The notes under the pieces were generated by a model that was not told the DNA's origin, searched no databases, and saw only the letters and a program-made list of their open reading frames with translations. A program made the translations under genes and the position numbers. 54,648 nucleotides of DNA from Opitutaceae bacterium (GTDB lineage: Bacteria; Verrucomicrobiota; Verrucomicrobiia; Opitutales; Opitutaceae), in assembly GCA_028284235.1 (NCBI GenBank), contig JANQSC010000068.1, forward strand, positions 1 through 54,648, given 5' to 3'. This document shows positions 34,698 through 43,969 of the stretch, one piece after another. Position 1 is the stretch's first letter, and the number at the start of each line of letters is the position of its first letter.

Positions 34698-35522
34698 TCA
34701 AACAGCAGAGCTATTTGGGAAATCTGGAGCTTTCTTTGGCTTCAATCTCGCCAACCAAGGAAGCGTTCCCACCGTTAGAACAATTCCTGCGACAAAGAGC
34801 ATGGCCTCAAAATTCTCTTCGCGGCGGTCTTTTAGATTTATCGCAACTATGGTCGTCGCCCAAAACAGAACCACAAATTGGGCCAAATAAACCCGACTCA
34901 ATTTACCGCTCCAGCAGATCGGCAACAAGACGAGCGGACCCACGACCAACAGGATAGAGCGAAGCGTATGGAACGGGAAAGCGGGGCCATTTCCCAGCGT
35001 ATAAATAGCGACGGCGGTCCAAACGAGCACGGCAGCGACGGGGAGGAGCGATCGAGTCGCTCCTACGAACAACTGATTAAACGACGTTTCCTCCTTCTCA
35101 TAAGCGACGTATCGAATAATATAGTACGCTCCAAACCCTCCCACAATATGAGCGAGATGCACGCCTATGACATAGGTCGAATAGTACCACTTTATGATCT
35201 CCTCCAATCCGGAATTGAATCGAAAGAATACGCTCAACTTCACGAAGAGACTGCACAAAGCGAGCGACGCTATCCCCAGCAACATCATCCAATCCGCCGG
35301 AAGAATTGGACCGTCTTTTTTGAACTCTTCAGACAGCGCCTCCGGCGCTCCAAGCGCCTGAATGGACGTTCGGAACGCTGTTTCAACGTCCATTGACCGG
35401 GACATCGCATCAACGGAATCCCGCAAATGGGACTCGAGTTCGTCGACATCCGTTTCGGTCACCCCGGCACGGCCGGCTAACTCCTTCCGCCAACTCGAAA
35501 TCTCGCGTTCCAAGTCAAACAT
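34698..35522 (-). CDS. HAAS/permease-prefix-domain integral membrane protein
   Basis: This 274-residue protein starts with a cytoplasmic helical region of about 65 residues ('VTETDVDELESHLRDSVDAM' and 'FRTSIQALGAPEALSEEF'), typical of the HAAS or permease-prefix domain. It is followed by about six to seven transmembrane helices (about 76-96, 112-132, 150-170, 180-196, 205-225 and 235-255). Its gene overlaps the end of the PadR gene by eight bases. In this arrangement, common in many phyla, the PadR protein represses the pair; the function of the membrane protein is not known. Confidence 0.8.
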   Translation of the reverse strand: MFDLEREISSWRKELAGRAGVTETDVDELESHLRDSVDAMSRSMDVETAFRTSIQALGAPEALSEEFKKDGPILPADWMMLLGIASLALCSLFVKLSVFFRFNSGLEEIIKWYYSTYVIGVHLAHIVGGFGAYYIIRYVAYEKEETSFNQLFVGATRSLLPVAAVLVWTAVAIYTLGNGPAFPFHTLRSILLVVGPLVLLPICWSGKLSRVYLAQFVVLFWATTIVAINLKDRREENFEAMLFVAGIVLTVGTLPWLARLKPKKAPDFPNSSAV

Positions 35523-35847
35523 AGCTTGGCCTCCATAGTTTTTGAACCGTCTTGTTCACCGCGTTCCATTGGCGCTGTTCCTCCCCCAACTCTTTCAATC
35601 CAGATTGAGTGATCGAATAGTACTTGCGCTTTCTCCCAGCCTCGGAAGTTCGCCAGTTCGACTCGATCAACTTCTCCTTTTCCAGTCGATGGAGCACCGG
35701 ATAGAGCATGCCGTCGGTCCAATTCAACTCTTCCTCAGAGAGCTTTTTGACCTGTTGAATGATTTCGTAACCGTAACTTTCCCCTTTTTTGAGAATGGAA
35801 AGCACTAACGGCCTCGATGAAGCAGCAACTAACTCCTTTCTGATCAT
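35515..35847 (-). CDS. PadR-family transcriptional regulator
   Basis: The start is taken at ATG 35847 (MIRKELVAASSRPLVLSILK), the normal PadR N-terminus, giving 110 residues; an ATG 15 bases upstream lies inside the promoter. The winged helix is visible in 'LVLSILKKGESYGYEIIQQV', 'LYPVLHRLEKEKLIESNW' and 'RKRKYYSITQSGLKEL'. PadR proteins repress their own operon and the membrane protein encoded with them, and release DNA on binding small molecules or stress signals. The gene overlaps the membrane-protein gene by eight bases. Confidence 0.92.
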   Translation of the reverse strand: MIRKELVAASSRPLVLSILKKGESYGYEIIQQVKKLSEEELNWTDGMLYPVLHRLEKEKLIESNWRTSEAGRKRKYYSITQSGLKELGEEQRQWNAVNKTVQKLWRPSYV

Positions 35848-35853
35848 AGGCGC

Positions 35854-35882
35854 ACTATGCATTGCACTTCTATGTATGTCAA
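35854..35882 (-). promoter_or_regulatory. Promoter of the PadR operon, probably giving a leaderless transcript
   Basis: On the minus strand a perfect -35 box TTGACA (35882-35877), a 17-base spacer and CATAGT (35859-35854) as -10 box are followed by six bases and then ATG at 35847. Transcription would start at the start codon. Confidence 0.55.
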
Positions 35883-35918
35883 GCCATGATCGTTCTGCTT
35901 CGAGTCGCCAATCGCAAC

Positions 35919-37271
35919 TCAGTTCGCCGCGTTCGCTCGTCTCCCGCGTGGTGAAAGCGGAGCGGGTGTCGTTGCGTCGATTGCGTCAATCCAATCCGCG
36001 AGCTCAGCCAGCATCGCCCTCGCAATCTCCGGATGACGCTCTGCCAGGTTGACGGTCTCCGACAAGTCTTCTCGGAGATTAAACAGCTCGAGCGCGCCGG
36101 TACGATGCGTCCGCTTGAGTTTGAAGTCGTCTTGGATCAATACGGAGTCGACTTGCCGGTAGAAGCGAATCCCCGGGCGGGGTCGCTCGACCCCTCCGTC
36201 GCCACTATCCAACAGAATGCTCTTAAACGAGCCTCCTTCCACGTTCGAAGGAACGGTTTTCAAAGCGCCCGCAAGATCGACAAAGGTCGATAGAAGATCG
36301 TATCCGACAATCGGCGCGACCGCGTAGCTTCCCGGCTGTATTCCGGGCCCTTTAGCGAAAAAAGGCACCCGAATCCCCCCTTCGTAGTAGGACCCTTTTC
36401 CCTCCCGCAGTGGTATGTTGAAACCCGGATACTGCCGCGCGGTTCCTCCATTATCCGAGGTGAAAAAGATGTAGGTTTGATCCGCTAGACCATTTGCGTC
36501 GATCGCATCGATGATCCGCCCCACCGCCGTATCCAGATCCTCGATCATCGCCGCATACCAATAGGCCGTGTGAACGTCTCCGGGCGTTCTGGCTTTGTGC
36601 TTTTCCAGCGACTCTGGCGTCGCTTCCGCGGAAAGGTGGATCGCGTAGTGGGAGACTTGCAGAAAGAACGGCGCTCCCGTTTCCACTTGGTGACGTATAA
36701 ACTGAACGGCCTGATCCGTGATTGAGATGGATCGCTTGGGGTCTTCGTGAGGCCAAAACTTGGTTTGGTCTGTCGACAGCTGTCGACCGGTCCGATTTCC
36801 CGTACGCCCGTCGGAGGCGTCGTATCCCAGTTCTGCCGGATGCCGGTGCATATGCCACTTTCCAAAATGAGCCGCATTGTATTCAGGATGCGCTGACTTC
36901 AGCACTTGAGGGATGCTCTTCACTTCAAACGGCTCAGGGTAGTTGGCCCCCTGATTGGTGGTCTTCTTGAGCTTAGCCGGCGTAATCCCAAATTGAATGG
37001 AATGTCGCGAAGGCGAGCAAACCGGGTGAGGCGCGTAGGCTTGCGAGAAGATCATACCCGACTCGCCGAGACGCCGCAGATTGGGTGTCAAATAAAAGTC
37101 CGACTTCGAGTCCGCTCGGCCCGGCATCATCGCTATCTCGGTATTGTTCCAGCCTTGGTCGTCCGAAAGGATGAGGACGATATTGGGCGGTCGCCCGAAC
37201 AACACGCTCGGACCGATCGCGAACCAAAAAAAGACCGGCCATAAAAGAAGTCTGAGTTCGAAACGGGGCAT
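35919..37271 (-). CDS. Secreted sulfatase (formylglycine type)
   Basis: This 450-residue arylsulfatase-family enzyme has a signal peptide (about 1-26). Metal ligands sit in 'IVLILSDDQGWNN' (D37-D38), and the modified cysteine is C85 in 'CSPSRHSIQFG', which matches the CxPxR sequence read by formylglycine-generating enzyme. 'KWHMHRHP' and 'FFTSDNGGTARQYP' supply further active-site residues. It removes sulfate esters, probably from a polysaccharide. It begins one base after the glycosyltransferase gene stop, so it is the last gene of an operon with that gene and the Gfo/Idh/MocA gene. Its C-terminus matches the relic at 18591-18770. Confidence 0.92.
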   Translation of the reverse strand: MPRFELRLLLWPVFFWFAIGPSVLFGRPPNIVLILSDDQGWNNTEIAMMPGRADSKSDFYLTPNLRRLGESGMIFSQAYAPHPVCSPSRHSIQFGITPAKLKKTTNQGANYPEPFEVKSIPQVLKSAHPEYNAAHFGKWHMHRHPAELGYDASDGRTGNRTGRQLSTDQTKFWPHEDPKRSISITDQAVQFIRHQVETGAPFFLQVSHYAIHLSAEATPESLEKHKARTPGDVHTAYWYAAMIEDLDTAVGRIIDAIDANGLADQTYIFFTSDNGGTARQYPGFNIPLREGKGSYYEGGIRVPFFAKGPGIQPGSYAVAPIVGYDLLSTFVDLAGALKTVPSNVEGGSFKSILLDSGDGGVERPRPGIRFYRQVDSVLIQDDFKLKRTHRTGALELFNLREDLSETVNLAERHPEIARAMLAELADWIDAIDATTPAPLSPRGRRANAAN

Positions 37272-37272
37272 T

Positions 37273-38535
37273 TTAGGCTCTCAAAACGCTCCGCAGCCAT
37301 TGGCGAAGGGCATCCGGCGACATAAGCTCGGGATTGCCGAAGTCGGCGTCCTTTGCGGACTCAAGCTCTGGCGGCAACAGATTAATGATGGCTTCGAGAT
37401 CCTTGTAGTCGCGTATTTCGTTTTCAATGACATCTACCATATCGGCCGATGATCCCGTCGCGAAGCCATGACGGCGGACCGCCTTGGCCAACCCGAACAG
37501 CAAGGTCTCCCAGGTAGTCATCGGACCTTGAGTGATAGAAGCGGACTCGGCAAAGGAGTCGATAAACGCGAAGGGTGTTTGCTCAATATCTACGCCTTTA
37601 GCCAGCGCCGCGAGAATCCAATCCGTGTCGAAAGAAAAGTCATAGACGGTTGGGGATTCGATGATCTGCTCGAGCAAGCCACTTTCATACAGCTTAAACG
37701 CGGCCTGGGTATCGAGAATGCCCCTGGAAAAAATCGCCGCGCCAGCCATGCGTTGCATATGCCTGAGAATGGCGATCCCAATTCCCCAACGCGCCGAGTC
37801 CTTTACGAGCACGGACTCTTCATGCTTTCGGCTTCCCAAGACCACTTGCCGGCCTTCCTCCGCAAAGGGTTTTAGCAAGAGTCCGAGTTGCCCCAGGTGA
37901 ACGGAGTTGTCGGCATCGGTGTAGACAACTGCCTTGGCCCCGTCTTCGATCGCCCGCATCGCCCCCAAAATGATCGCTCCCGCTTTGCGCGAATCGTTGG
38001 CAGACTTAAGGTTCGCTAGCGGTCCAGAATCCGCTGGAAGCGCTTCGGAAAGATCGATCACGCGCACCTTTTCGCCCAGGGGATGAGTGGCCGCGATCTC
38101 GGAGGCGATACGCCCACTCTCATGGGGACAGCCATCATCTACGGCGTACAAAGTCCACTCGATGCCCGGGGAGTCCCGCAAGGCCCAATCCAACTGTTCC
38201 AGTTTTGTAACCAGGGAATTCTCCCCATTCGGGTTGTCTGGGCTGGCGGGCAGGAGACGGTTCTGCTCCCCCCACATGGCGAATACAATCCCTACGTTCG
38301 TTTCGATCGGATGATTCCGCAGCCAACGGCGGGACCGGGCCAGCAAAACGGCGATGGACGCCTCCAAAGGGGGAGCGCCATCGACTTGGCTCAGAGCGGC
38401 GGAGAGGTCCGCTTCGGGATGGCCTTCAAACGCTTCAGCCAAGCGGCGAACGCTTTGTTGATCCTCCGGACGAGTGAGGTCGAAATTCTGGCGCGCCCCG
38501 GATATAAGAGACCTTAGCGAATTGGGATCAGTCAT
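37273..38535 (-). CDS. Soluble family-2-like glycosyltransferase
   Basis: The 420-residue protein has no signal peptide or membrane helix. A non-GT stretch of about 75 residues precedes a GT-A-fold nucleotide-sugar-binding domain with 'LYAVDDGCPHES' (D133-D134) and a DxD-type metal site D207-A-D209 in 'VVYTDADNSVHL'. 'GSRKHEESV' and 'GILDTQAAFKLYES' fit later GT2 motifs. It should transfer a sugar from an activated donor in the cytoplasm; donor and acceptor cannot be read. It sits between a Gfo/Idh/MocA oxidoreductase gene (29-base gap) and a sulfatase gene (one-base gap). That is odd, since the neighbours are catabolic and exported. Confidence 0.8.
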   Translation of the reverse strand: MTDPNSLRSLISGARQNFDLTRPEDQQSVRRLAEAFEGHPEADLSAALSQVDGAPPLEASIAVLLARSRRWLRNHPIETNVGIVFAMWGEQNRLLPASPDNPNGENSLVTKLEQLDWALRDSPGIEWTLYAVDDGCPHESGRIASEIAATHPLGEKVRVIDLSEALPADSGPLANLKSANDSRKAGAIILGAMRAIEDGAKAVVYTDADNSVHLGQLGLLLKPFAEEGRQVVLGSRKHEESVLVKDSARWGIGIAILRHMQRMAGAAIFSRGILDTQAAFKLYESGLLEQIIESPTVYDFSFDTDWILAALAKGVDIEQTPFAFIDSFAESASITQGPMTTWETLLFGLAKAVRRHGFATGSSADMVDVIENEIRDYKDLEAIINLLPPELESAKDADFGNPELMSPDALRQWLRSVLRA

Positions 38536-38564
38536 GACGCATATTCAGAATCATTGGACACTCT

Positions 38565-39863
38565 CTAAAGCCCCTTCTCCCAGTCGCGCGCTTGCCGCTT
38601 AAATACGCGGCTTCGTTCGTGCTCATTGCGGCTCTTCGAAAACTGCTCCCTTTTCGGATCCCAATGGATGGTCTCTCCGGAACGAATCGCCATATGCCCA
38701 AGGTGAAGCATGGTAGCGAGCCGGTGACCGGCATCGACGTGGTAAGTCGTTCGTCCGCCATTGAGCACAACGTCGATAAACTCCCGTTGCTCGCGATCGG
38801 GTCGCGGCCAAAAGTCAGGATTTTTGGCGAAGTCGCGATTTCGGAAAAGATTCATGTCGCTCGCGGACAGCTCTCCATTCCATTTTTCGCATTGTATCCA
38901 ACCTTTGGTTCCTTCGAAGCGAATGTAAATCTTCCGGGCGGTATCTCTAACGCGAATCGTCGCCTTGTTGGTATAGCGGTACAACACGTCGTATCCACTA
39001 GGCACGTCCACAAATGATTTCGGACTGAGTTCTTCGCTCGTTCCCAGTATTTCAGAAGGACCGCTCTCGTCCATGCCTATGCCGATTTGCGCCGTATCAC
39101 AAAGATGCGCGCCCCAATCCGTCAAGCTTCCTCCGCTGTAGTCGAAGCGTTGGCGCCACCATTGCGGTTTCGTCACGCTTGGCGTGAATTCAACCGACTT
39201 GGCGGGTCCCAGCCAGAGATTCCAATCCAAGTCGTCGGGAACCGATGTGGGCTCTTCGATCGAAAGCAACGGCTTTTGAGGAAGGCCGCAATCCACTGTA
39301 TGCACCTCGCCAATCGCCCCCGTCCGAGCCAAACCAGCGAGCATCCAGTACTTCTCAAGCGCGCGATCCTCGATGCCCCACTGGAAGACCTTGCCTTGCT
39401 TTTCGACTTCCTCGACCAGTTCCTTCCCCTCCGTAATCGTCAAACTGGGTTTCTCGCTGAAAACGTGCTTGCCAGAACGCAACGCCATGAGGGACAGCGG
39501 AACATGCCAATGATCGGGAGTGGAGATGACCACCGCGTCCAAATCGTCTCTCGCTAGTACGTCACGAAAATCCTGGTACACTTTGCAGTCGTCGTTCGAA
39601 TGATGCTTGTCCACGATCTCCTTGGCACGTCGAGCGTGCGGGAGTTTGACATCGCACACAGCCAATACGCGAGAACTTGGATGGGTGAGGAAATTGCCCA
39701 AATTGACTTGGGTTCCATGTCCTCCCGTCCCGATGAACCCGAGCGTGACCTGCTTCGACGGAGCAGTTGAACCGAACAACTTCGAGGGCAAGATCGTGGG
39801 GGCTATCGCCGTCGCCATTCCCGCTATCGCAGACTGACGGATGAATTTTCTACGTTCTATCAT
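38565..39863 (-). CDS. Exported Gfo/Idh/MocA-family oxidoreductase
   Basis: The 432-residue protein begins with a twin-arginine signal ('MIERRKFIRQSAIAGMATAI'), so it is exported folded with its cofactor. The Rossmann fold starts at 'LGFIGTGGHGTQVN', and the family's catalytic-lysine motif EKP lies in 'GKHVFSEKPSLTI'. The C-terminal alpha/beta domain ('DWGAHLCDTAQIGIG') is typical. Members oxidise or otherwise act on sugars using bound NAD(P). Its gene is the first of a three-gene operon with the glycosyltransferase and sulfatase genes. Tat-exported members are common in Verrucomicrobiota and Planctomycetota. Confidence 0.9.
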   Translation of the reverse strand: MIERRKFIRQSAIAGMATAIAPTILPSKLFGSTAPSKQVTLGFIGTGGHGTQVNLGNFLTHPSSRVLAVCDVKLPHARRAKEIVDKHHSNDDCKVYQDFRDVLARDDLDAVVISTPDHWHVPLSLMALRSGKHVFSEKPSLTITEGKELVEEVEKQGKVFQWGIEDRALEKYWMLAGLARTGAIGEVHTVDCGLPQKPLLSIEEPTSVPDDLDWNLWLGPAKSVEFTPSVTKPQWWRQRFDYSGGSLTDWGAHLCDTAQIGIGMDESGPSEILGTSEELSPKSFVDVPSGYDVLYRYTNKATIRVRDTARKIYIRFEGTKGWIQCEKWNGELSASDMNLFRNRDFAKNPDFWPRPDREQREFIDVVLNGGRTTYHVDAGHRLATMLHLGHMAIRSGETIHWDPKREQFSKSRNEHERSRVFKRQARDWEKGL

Positions 39864-39993
39864 AGCGCTTTTCTTTTTTTGAATTTTGGAATTTCATAAT
39901 CGTCATTTAAATTTGAATACATACTCCAAGGTCTCGCCTTCATTAAATGAGCCAAAACCATTGGGATAATTCAAACGCTTGGTCTTGAGGGCA

Positions 39994-41190
39994 TCACGTT
40001 TTCTTCCCTACATAGCGCAAGCGGTAGATCTTATTGCCGCTATCGTCGCTAAAGAGGATCGAGCCGTCCGGGGCCTGCACACAGTCGGTCGGGCGTCCGA
40101 GAGTTTCTTCGCCATCTTTTAGAAAGTCGACCATCTTCTGCTCGCCGTAGGGGCGACCGTCCTCGAACAGGATTCGAGACAAGCAGTAGCCTACTTTCTG
40201 CGTGGCGTTCCATCCTCCCTTTTGAGCGACGAAGGCATCTCCATGCCCCTTGGGGATTTTATTTCCCCGATAGAAAATCAGCGAATTGGCGGAACAGTGA
40301 GCCGCCATGGTCCATGCGGGATTACTGGACATGCGGGCGTACTTCATCAGGTCCGGATGATCGATGAACATCAAGTTGGGCATCATCTTGCCCACGATCC
40401 AAGGGTGACCGTAGAACTTGCCTTCCTCGTAATGATTCAGTTCGGCGGGCGGGTTGTGGTCGGTGATCGGCTGCCCTTCCGGCGCGTTCCGACTGCGCTT
40501 CCCTTCCATTTCCCAGCCCATCATGTCGACATCGTGGTCCACTCCCCAGATCTCGTCGGTCCCTGGGCGAATCACTAGCTTCTCGGTGTTGCGAATTCCC
40601 GAAGCGAAGAGCTTCTTGTCCGAGCCGTCCAGGGCGAAGGACCAGATCTTCTTCCGCTCGGAAGCGTCGATCGGCTCGTCGGTCGCATTGGACTGGTCGC
40701 CGACATGCGTGTAGATCCGGCCTTTGTGGATCAAAAGCGCGCGCCACCGGTGTCCGGTCGGCTCTCCCGTGGGAAGATCGTCCGCCCCGAGAACTTCTTC
40801 GACCTTGTCGGCCTTGCCATCGCCATTGGTATCCTTGGCCCGGGAAATCGCATTCAATTGGGCGAAGTACAGCCAGCCATTGTGAAACTGAACCCCTTGC
40901 AGCCGAGTTGCGGCTTCCCTGCCTTCGATAAACGGAGTAACGGATTCGTAGCTCCCATCGCCATCCTTGTCCCGGCACGCGAGTATCTTGCCCTCCGCGA
41001 TCACGCTCACATACAAGACGCCGTCCTTGTCGAAGGCCATGAAGCGCGGCTTCTTGATCGTGTCCTCGACGACCGTCAGTTCGTAGCCGTCGCGAACCCA
41101 AACCCCATCGGGAACCTCAGCGGCATTCGACGAGGGTAGTCCGGCGACTACGAGAATTGGCAAACAGAATAAAAGAGGCGTTCTTTTCAT
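39994..41190 (-). CDS. Secreted sorbosone/glucose dehydrogenase-like beta-propeller protein
   Basis: This 398-residue protein has a signal peptide (about 1-24) and a repeat pattern like PQQ-dependent sugar dehydrogenases of the GSDH family: 'PRFMAFDKDGVLYVSVIAEGK', 'AATRLQGVQFHNGWLYFAQ', 'GIRNTEKLVIRPGTDEIWGVDHDVDM' and 'GRPTDCVQAPDGSILFSDDSG'. It also contains calcium-loop-like 'DKDGDGSYES' and 'DTNGDGKADKV'. It likely oxidises a sugar or polyol in the periplasm; use of PQQ is inferred from family only. There is no haem motif (CxxCH). It lies 130 bases upstream of the Gfo/Idh/MocA gene on the same strand and may be co-transcribed. Confidence 0.83.
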   Translation of the reverse strand: MKRTPLLFCLPILVVAGLPSSNAAEVPDGVWVRDGYELTVVEDTIKKPRFMAFDKDGVLYVSVIAEGKILACRDKDGDGSYESVTPFIEGREAATRLQGVQFHNGWLYFAQLNAISRAKDTNGDGKADKVEEVLGADDLPTGEPTGHRWRALLIHKGRIYTHVGDQSNATDEPIDASERKKIWSFALDGSDKKLFASGIRNTEKLVIRPGTDEIWGVDHDVDMMGWEMEGKRSRNAPEGQPITDHNPPAELNHYEEGKFYGHPWIVGKMMPNLMFIDHPDLMKYARMSSNPAWTMAAHCSANSLIFYRGNKIPKGHGDAFVAQKGGWNATQKVGYCLSRILFEDGRPYGEQKMVDFLKDGEETLGRPTDCVQAPDGSILFSDDSGNKIYRLRYVGKKT

Positions 41191-41334
41191 GGGGGATTCA
41201 ATTGGGGTTCAACTCAAGAAAATCCCAGCGTGGCGGCAAACGCGCCAAGAATCAACGCGAATGCGCCTCAACGCAGTTTCTAAACGTTGACCCCGATCAA
41301 CACTCCAACTTTGGAATAACTGAAAAGATATTTG

Positions 41335-41419
41335 AAACCGCGAATGGACGCGAATAAGCGCGAATAAATCCTCTTTAAGAAGATCCGCGTCTATTCGCGT
41401 GCATTCGCGGTTCCTCAAT
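41335..41419. repeat. Palindromic intergenic repeat built from CGCGAAT units (family A)
   Basis: Left arm AACCGCGAATGGACGCGAAT faces the reverse complement of the right arm, which reads AACCGCGAATGCACGCGAAT, so a long imperfect hairpin forms. Each arm is made of about ten-base CGCGAATN units. The right 29 bases (41391-41419) match 47804-47832 at 27 of 29 positions. The repeat overlaps the stop codon of the neighbouring gene. Confidence 0.85.
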
Positions 41420-43871
41420 CGTAAACCAGTTCCGTAGTGAGCGTGGCATTACGGGAGGATGCAAACCGTATCCAGTAGGCTTGGAATCCTTCTGGGAAGA
41501 CATGCGAAGCGGCCAACTCTCCTTCGGCGAGATCGATCATCTTGTACAGTCGCCAATCACCGTCGCCCGTTATATCGACTTGGATCGATACCGTGGTGGG
41601 CCGGTCGGCCACGACCTCAAGGCGTTTCCGATCATAGCCTCGAATCAAATAGGGATCGGAAAACTCCTCGGCCCCGACATGGGAACGATACCACGGGCCA
41701 CCCACGCCCACCGGTTTCCCCAAAGTCCAAAGATCGTCCACCGCCCCAACCCACAAAGCGGCTCGCTCGTCTTCCGAAACAATGACGTGCGGGTTGTCCC
41801 CCACCGCATCCAGGTCGATTCCGGACATGACAAAAAGTCCTCGATAACTGCAATAGTCTTTCACCGCCAGGTTGTGCGAACTCACCGGACGAATTCTGGA
41901 AAATCCAGACGCGTTTTCAGCAGGCAACTCGTAAAAGGTGCCCTGGCAATTGAACAGATCCCGCTCCGTCGCCACCTCCCTGTCCAAACGCCCCCATCCC
42001 AGAGGGCCGGGCCCCTCGCCGCCCGTCGGCGACTTCGGGAGATGAAAACGCCTTCCATCTTCCGCAGTGTAGATCGCCGAATTGCGTCCCACTGTCAGAA
42101 CGCCCCTTCGCGACGGTATGCCCACTTCTTCCTGCATCCACTCCCACGCGCCATCATCGTCCACTCGCTGGAGCCGCATGTCGCCGTCGAGTTGATAGTA
42201 GCCGAGCTTCTTGGCGCCGTCCGACGAGGAAACTTCGGCCGCGAACTGGAGCTTGCGCTGGTTTCCAGACATCGCATGCACAAGGCCGCCGACCACTTGC
42301 TCATCGTTCGCGGTCGCCAGTCCAGCGAACCGGGCGGGAGATTGGCGGGCCCGACCGTCGCGCTCGCTCAACTCGAACCAGGCCGAAACATTGTTCGCCG
42401 CATCCACGTTTCGTATACGCGCCCAGATCGCTGACTCGTCACCAGAAAAGTCATACCACCGGTAAGCGCCCGCCTTGAGGGAAACCTCCTCGAGCAGCTG
42501 CCAGTCTCCCCGCCCCTTTCGGTCGACTTCGATCGCCAAAGACGCGTCGAGAAAACCGCCATTGCTCAAATGGATCCCGCGATACTCGAAACCGTCAACC
42601 AGCATCGGGTCGGACAGACTGCCTTTCTTCAGGTCCTCGTTGAGCCACACCGCGCCCCTGCCGATGGCCGGCCCAATCTCGTCGAGCTTATCGGGCTCGA
42701 GAAACCAGAGATTGGACTGGGACTGCGGCGCCGCGAGTTCCCCTTTGGCTTTTCGCTTGTTCAGAAACTCGTTTTTGGCGGTGTCGTCGCAGCCGAACAC
42801 AACGTGGTCCCGCCATCTCGTAAAGTCGCCAATGACCTTGAGATACGTGGACAGAGGACGTATGCCAGCGGTGTTTTCCGCCGAGAACATTTTGGGAAAC
42901 TCCCACAGCATTCCATGCATGGTCATCAACAAGTGAGGCTCGCCGATTTCGCGAATGCGCGGCCACTCCGTGTTCCACCCATGGGCGCCGTCATAGCTAT
43001 GACTCGCCTTGGGCAGCCGAAACGAGTGCCAAACCCCGTCGTCGAGCAGCATGAGCAGCAGCGACTTCGCGTCCCAACCAACCGCCCAAATCGGATCCGT
43101 ATCGGGATTCGCGCTACCATAGATGCCACCCGGGCCAGTCACCTCCGTGAACTGGGCCCGCCGTACCAAGTTCCAATCCGCCCCGTCCCATTCCATGAGC
43201 GAGCCAGAAGTCATAAAGGGGTTGCGGTTAACCTCGCTGCTGCCGCGTTCGCCATTGTTTGAATAAACCAAACGCCCCTGCCCGGAATAAAGGCCTTTCC
43301 CGTGAGCTCCGGGCAAATCAGCAAAGGGGGCGGTATGGAGCGCGTCCCGTTCACTGTGCATGGTGTCGGAGTAAAGCTCATTCACCGCGAGACTGTGGAC
43401 ATTCACTTCGTAAAAGCCTTCTTCCATCGTCGCGTAATAAAGGCGGTTTTCCGGATCCGTTAGATGCCGGGCATTCCCGGTCGGCCGGCCCCGCATCACG
43501 TCATACGGAATCACTCGGACCTCTCCATCCGATGAAATCGCGTAAGGCCCAATAAACAACTGCTGCGACTCCTGGTGAATCATCCGGTTGGCGGGCGTTC
43601 CCCCGATCGACTCGGGTCGAACCGTTTGCCGCAGGTCCGGACTGATCTCGTAAAGCTTGTCAGTGGAACCCAGAGGAGCGTGCGGCGCATAAGTGATCAC
43701 CCAGAGCTTCCCCGCCCACGGAACCACCGCGCCCGTTCCGCACTCGTTCTCCTCGTTGAACATCGCGAGGCTCGGATAGATGCCGCTAATGCTAAAAGGG
43801 GCCTCGCCTTCCGCTTTAACCAAAAGAAGGGACAGGAAAAGAAGCGCGATCGATGTCAGTTTTTTCGTCAT
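41415..43871 (-). CDS. Large secreted protein of unknown function
   Basis: The ATG at 43871 (MTKKLTSIALLFLSLLLVKA) gives a clean signal peptide and 818 residues; a TTG seven codons upstream is less likely. I do not recognise the family. The mature protein is rich in Trp, Gly and Asp and alternates short hydrophobic strands with loops, for example 'GKLWVITYAPHAPLGSTDKLYEI', 'NRLYYATMEEGFYEV' and 'DPIWAVGWDAKSLLLMLLDD'. This is the pattern of a beta-propeller or other all-beta protein. No catalytic motif stands out. Its stop codon is embedded in a palindromic repeat. It is upstream of the sorbosone-dehydrogenase-like gene on the same strand and 225 bases from it, with the repeat between. Confidence 0.8.
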   Translation of the reverse strand: MTKKLTSIALLFLSLLLVKAEGEAPFSISGIYPSLAMFNEENECGTGAVVPWAGKLWVITYAPHAPLGSTDKLYEISPDLRQTVRPESIGGTPANRMIHQESQQLFIGPYAISSDGEVRVIPYDVMRGRPTGNARHLTDPENRLYYATMEEGFYEVNVHSLAVNELYSDTMHSERDALHTAPFADLPGAHGKGLYSGQGRLVYSNNGERGSSEVNRNPFMTSGSLMEWDGADWNLVRRAQFTEVTGPGGIYGSANPDTDPIWAVGWDAKSLLLMLLDDGVWHSFRLPKASHSYDGAHGWNTEWPRIREIGEPHLLMTMHGMLWEFPKMFSAENTAGIRPLSTYLKVIGDFTRWRDHVVFGCDDTAKNEFLNKRKAKGELAAPQSQSNLWFLEPDKLDEIGPAIGRGAVWLNEDLKKGSLSDPMLVDGFEYRGIHLSNGGFLDASLAIEVDRKGRGDWQLLEEVSLKAGAYRWYDFSGDESAIWARIRNVDAANNVSAWFELSERDGRARQSPARFAGLATANDEQVVGGLVHAMSGNQRKLQFAAEVSSSDGAKKLGYYQLDGDMRLQRVDDDGAWEWMQEEVGIPSRRGVLTVGRNSAIYTAEDGRRFHLPKSPTGGEGPGPLGWGRLDREVATERDLFNCQGTFYELPAENASGFSRIRPVSSHNLAVKDYCSYRGLFVMSGIDLDAVGDNPHVIVSEDERAALWVGAVDDLWTLGKPVGVGGPWYRSHVGAEEFSDPYLIRGYDRKRLEVVADRPTTVSIQVDITGDGDWRLYKMIDLAEGELAASHVFPEGFQAYWIRFASSRNATLTTELVYD

Positions 43872-43969
43872 ACCGACAACAGATTGTCGCAAACGCGGGC
43901 GGACGTCACAAAAAAGCTGATAACCCGTAGCAAACCGCGGACCTTAGAGACTTTCCAGAGCGGCCAACT

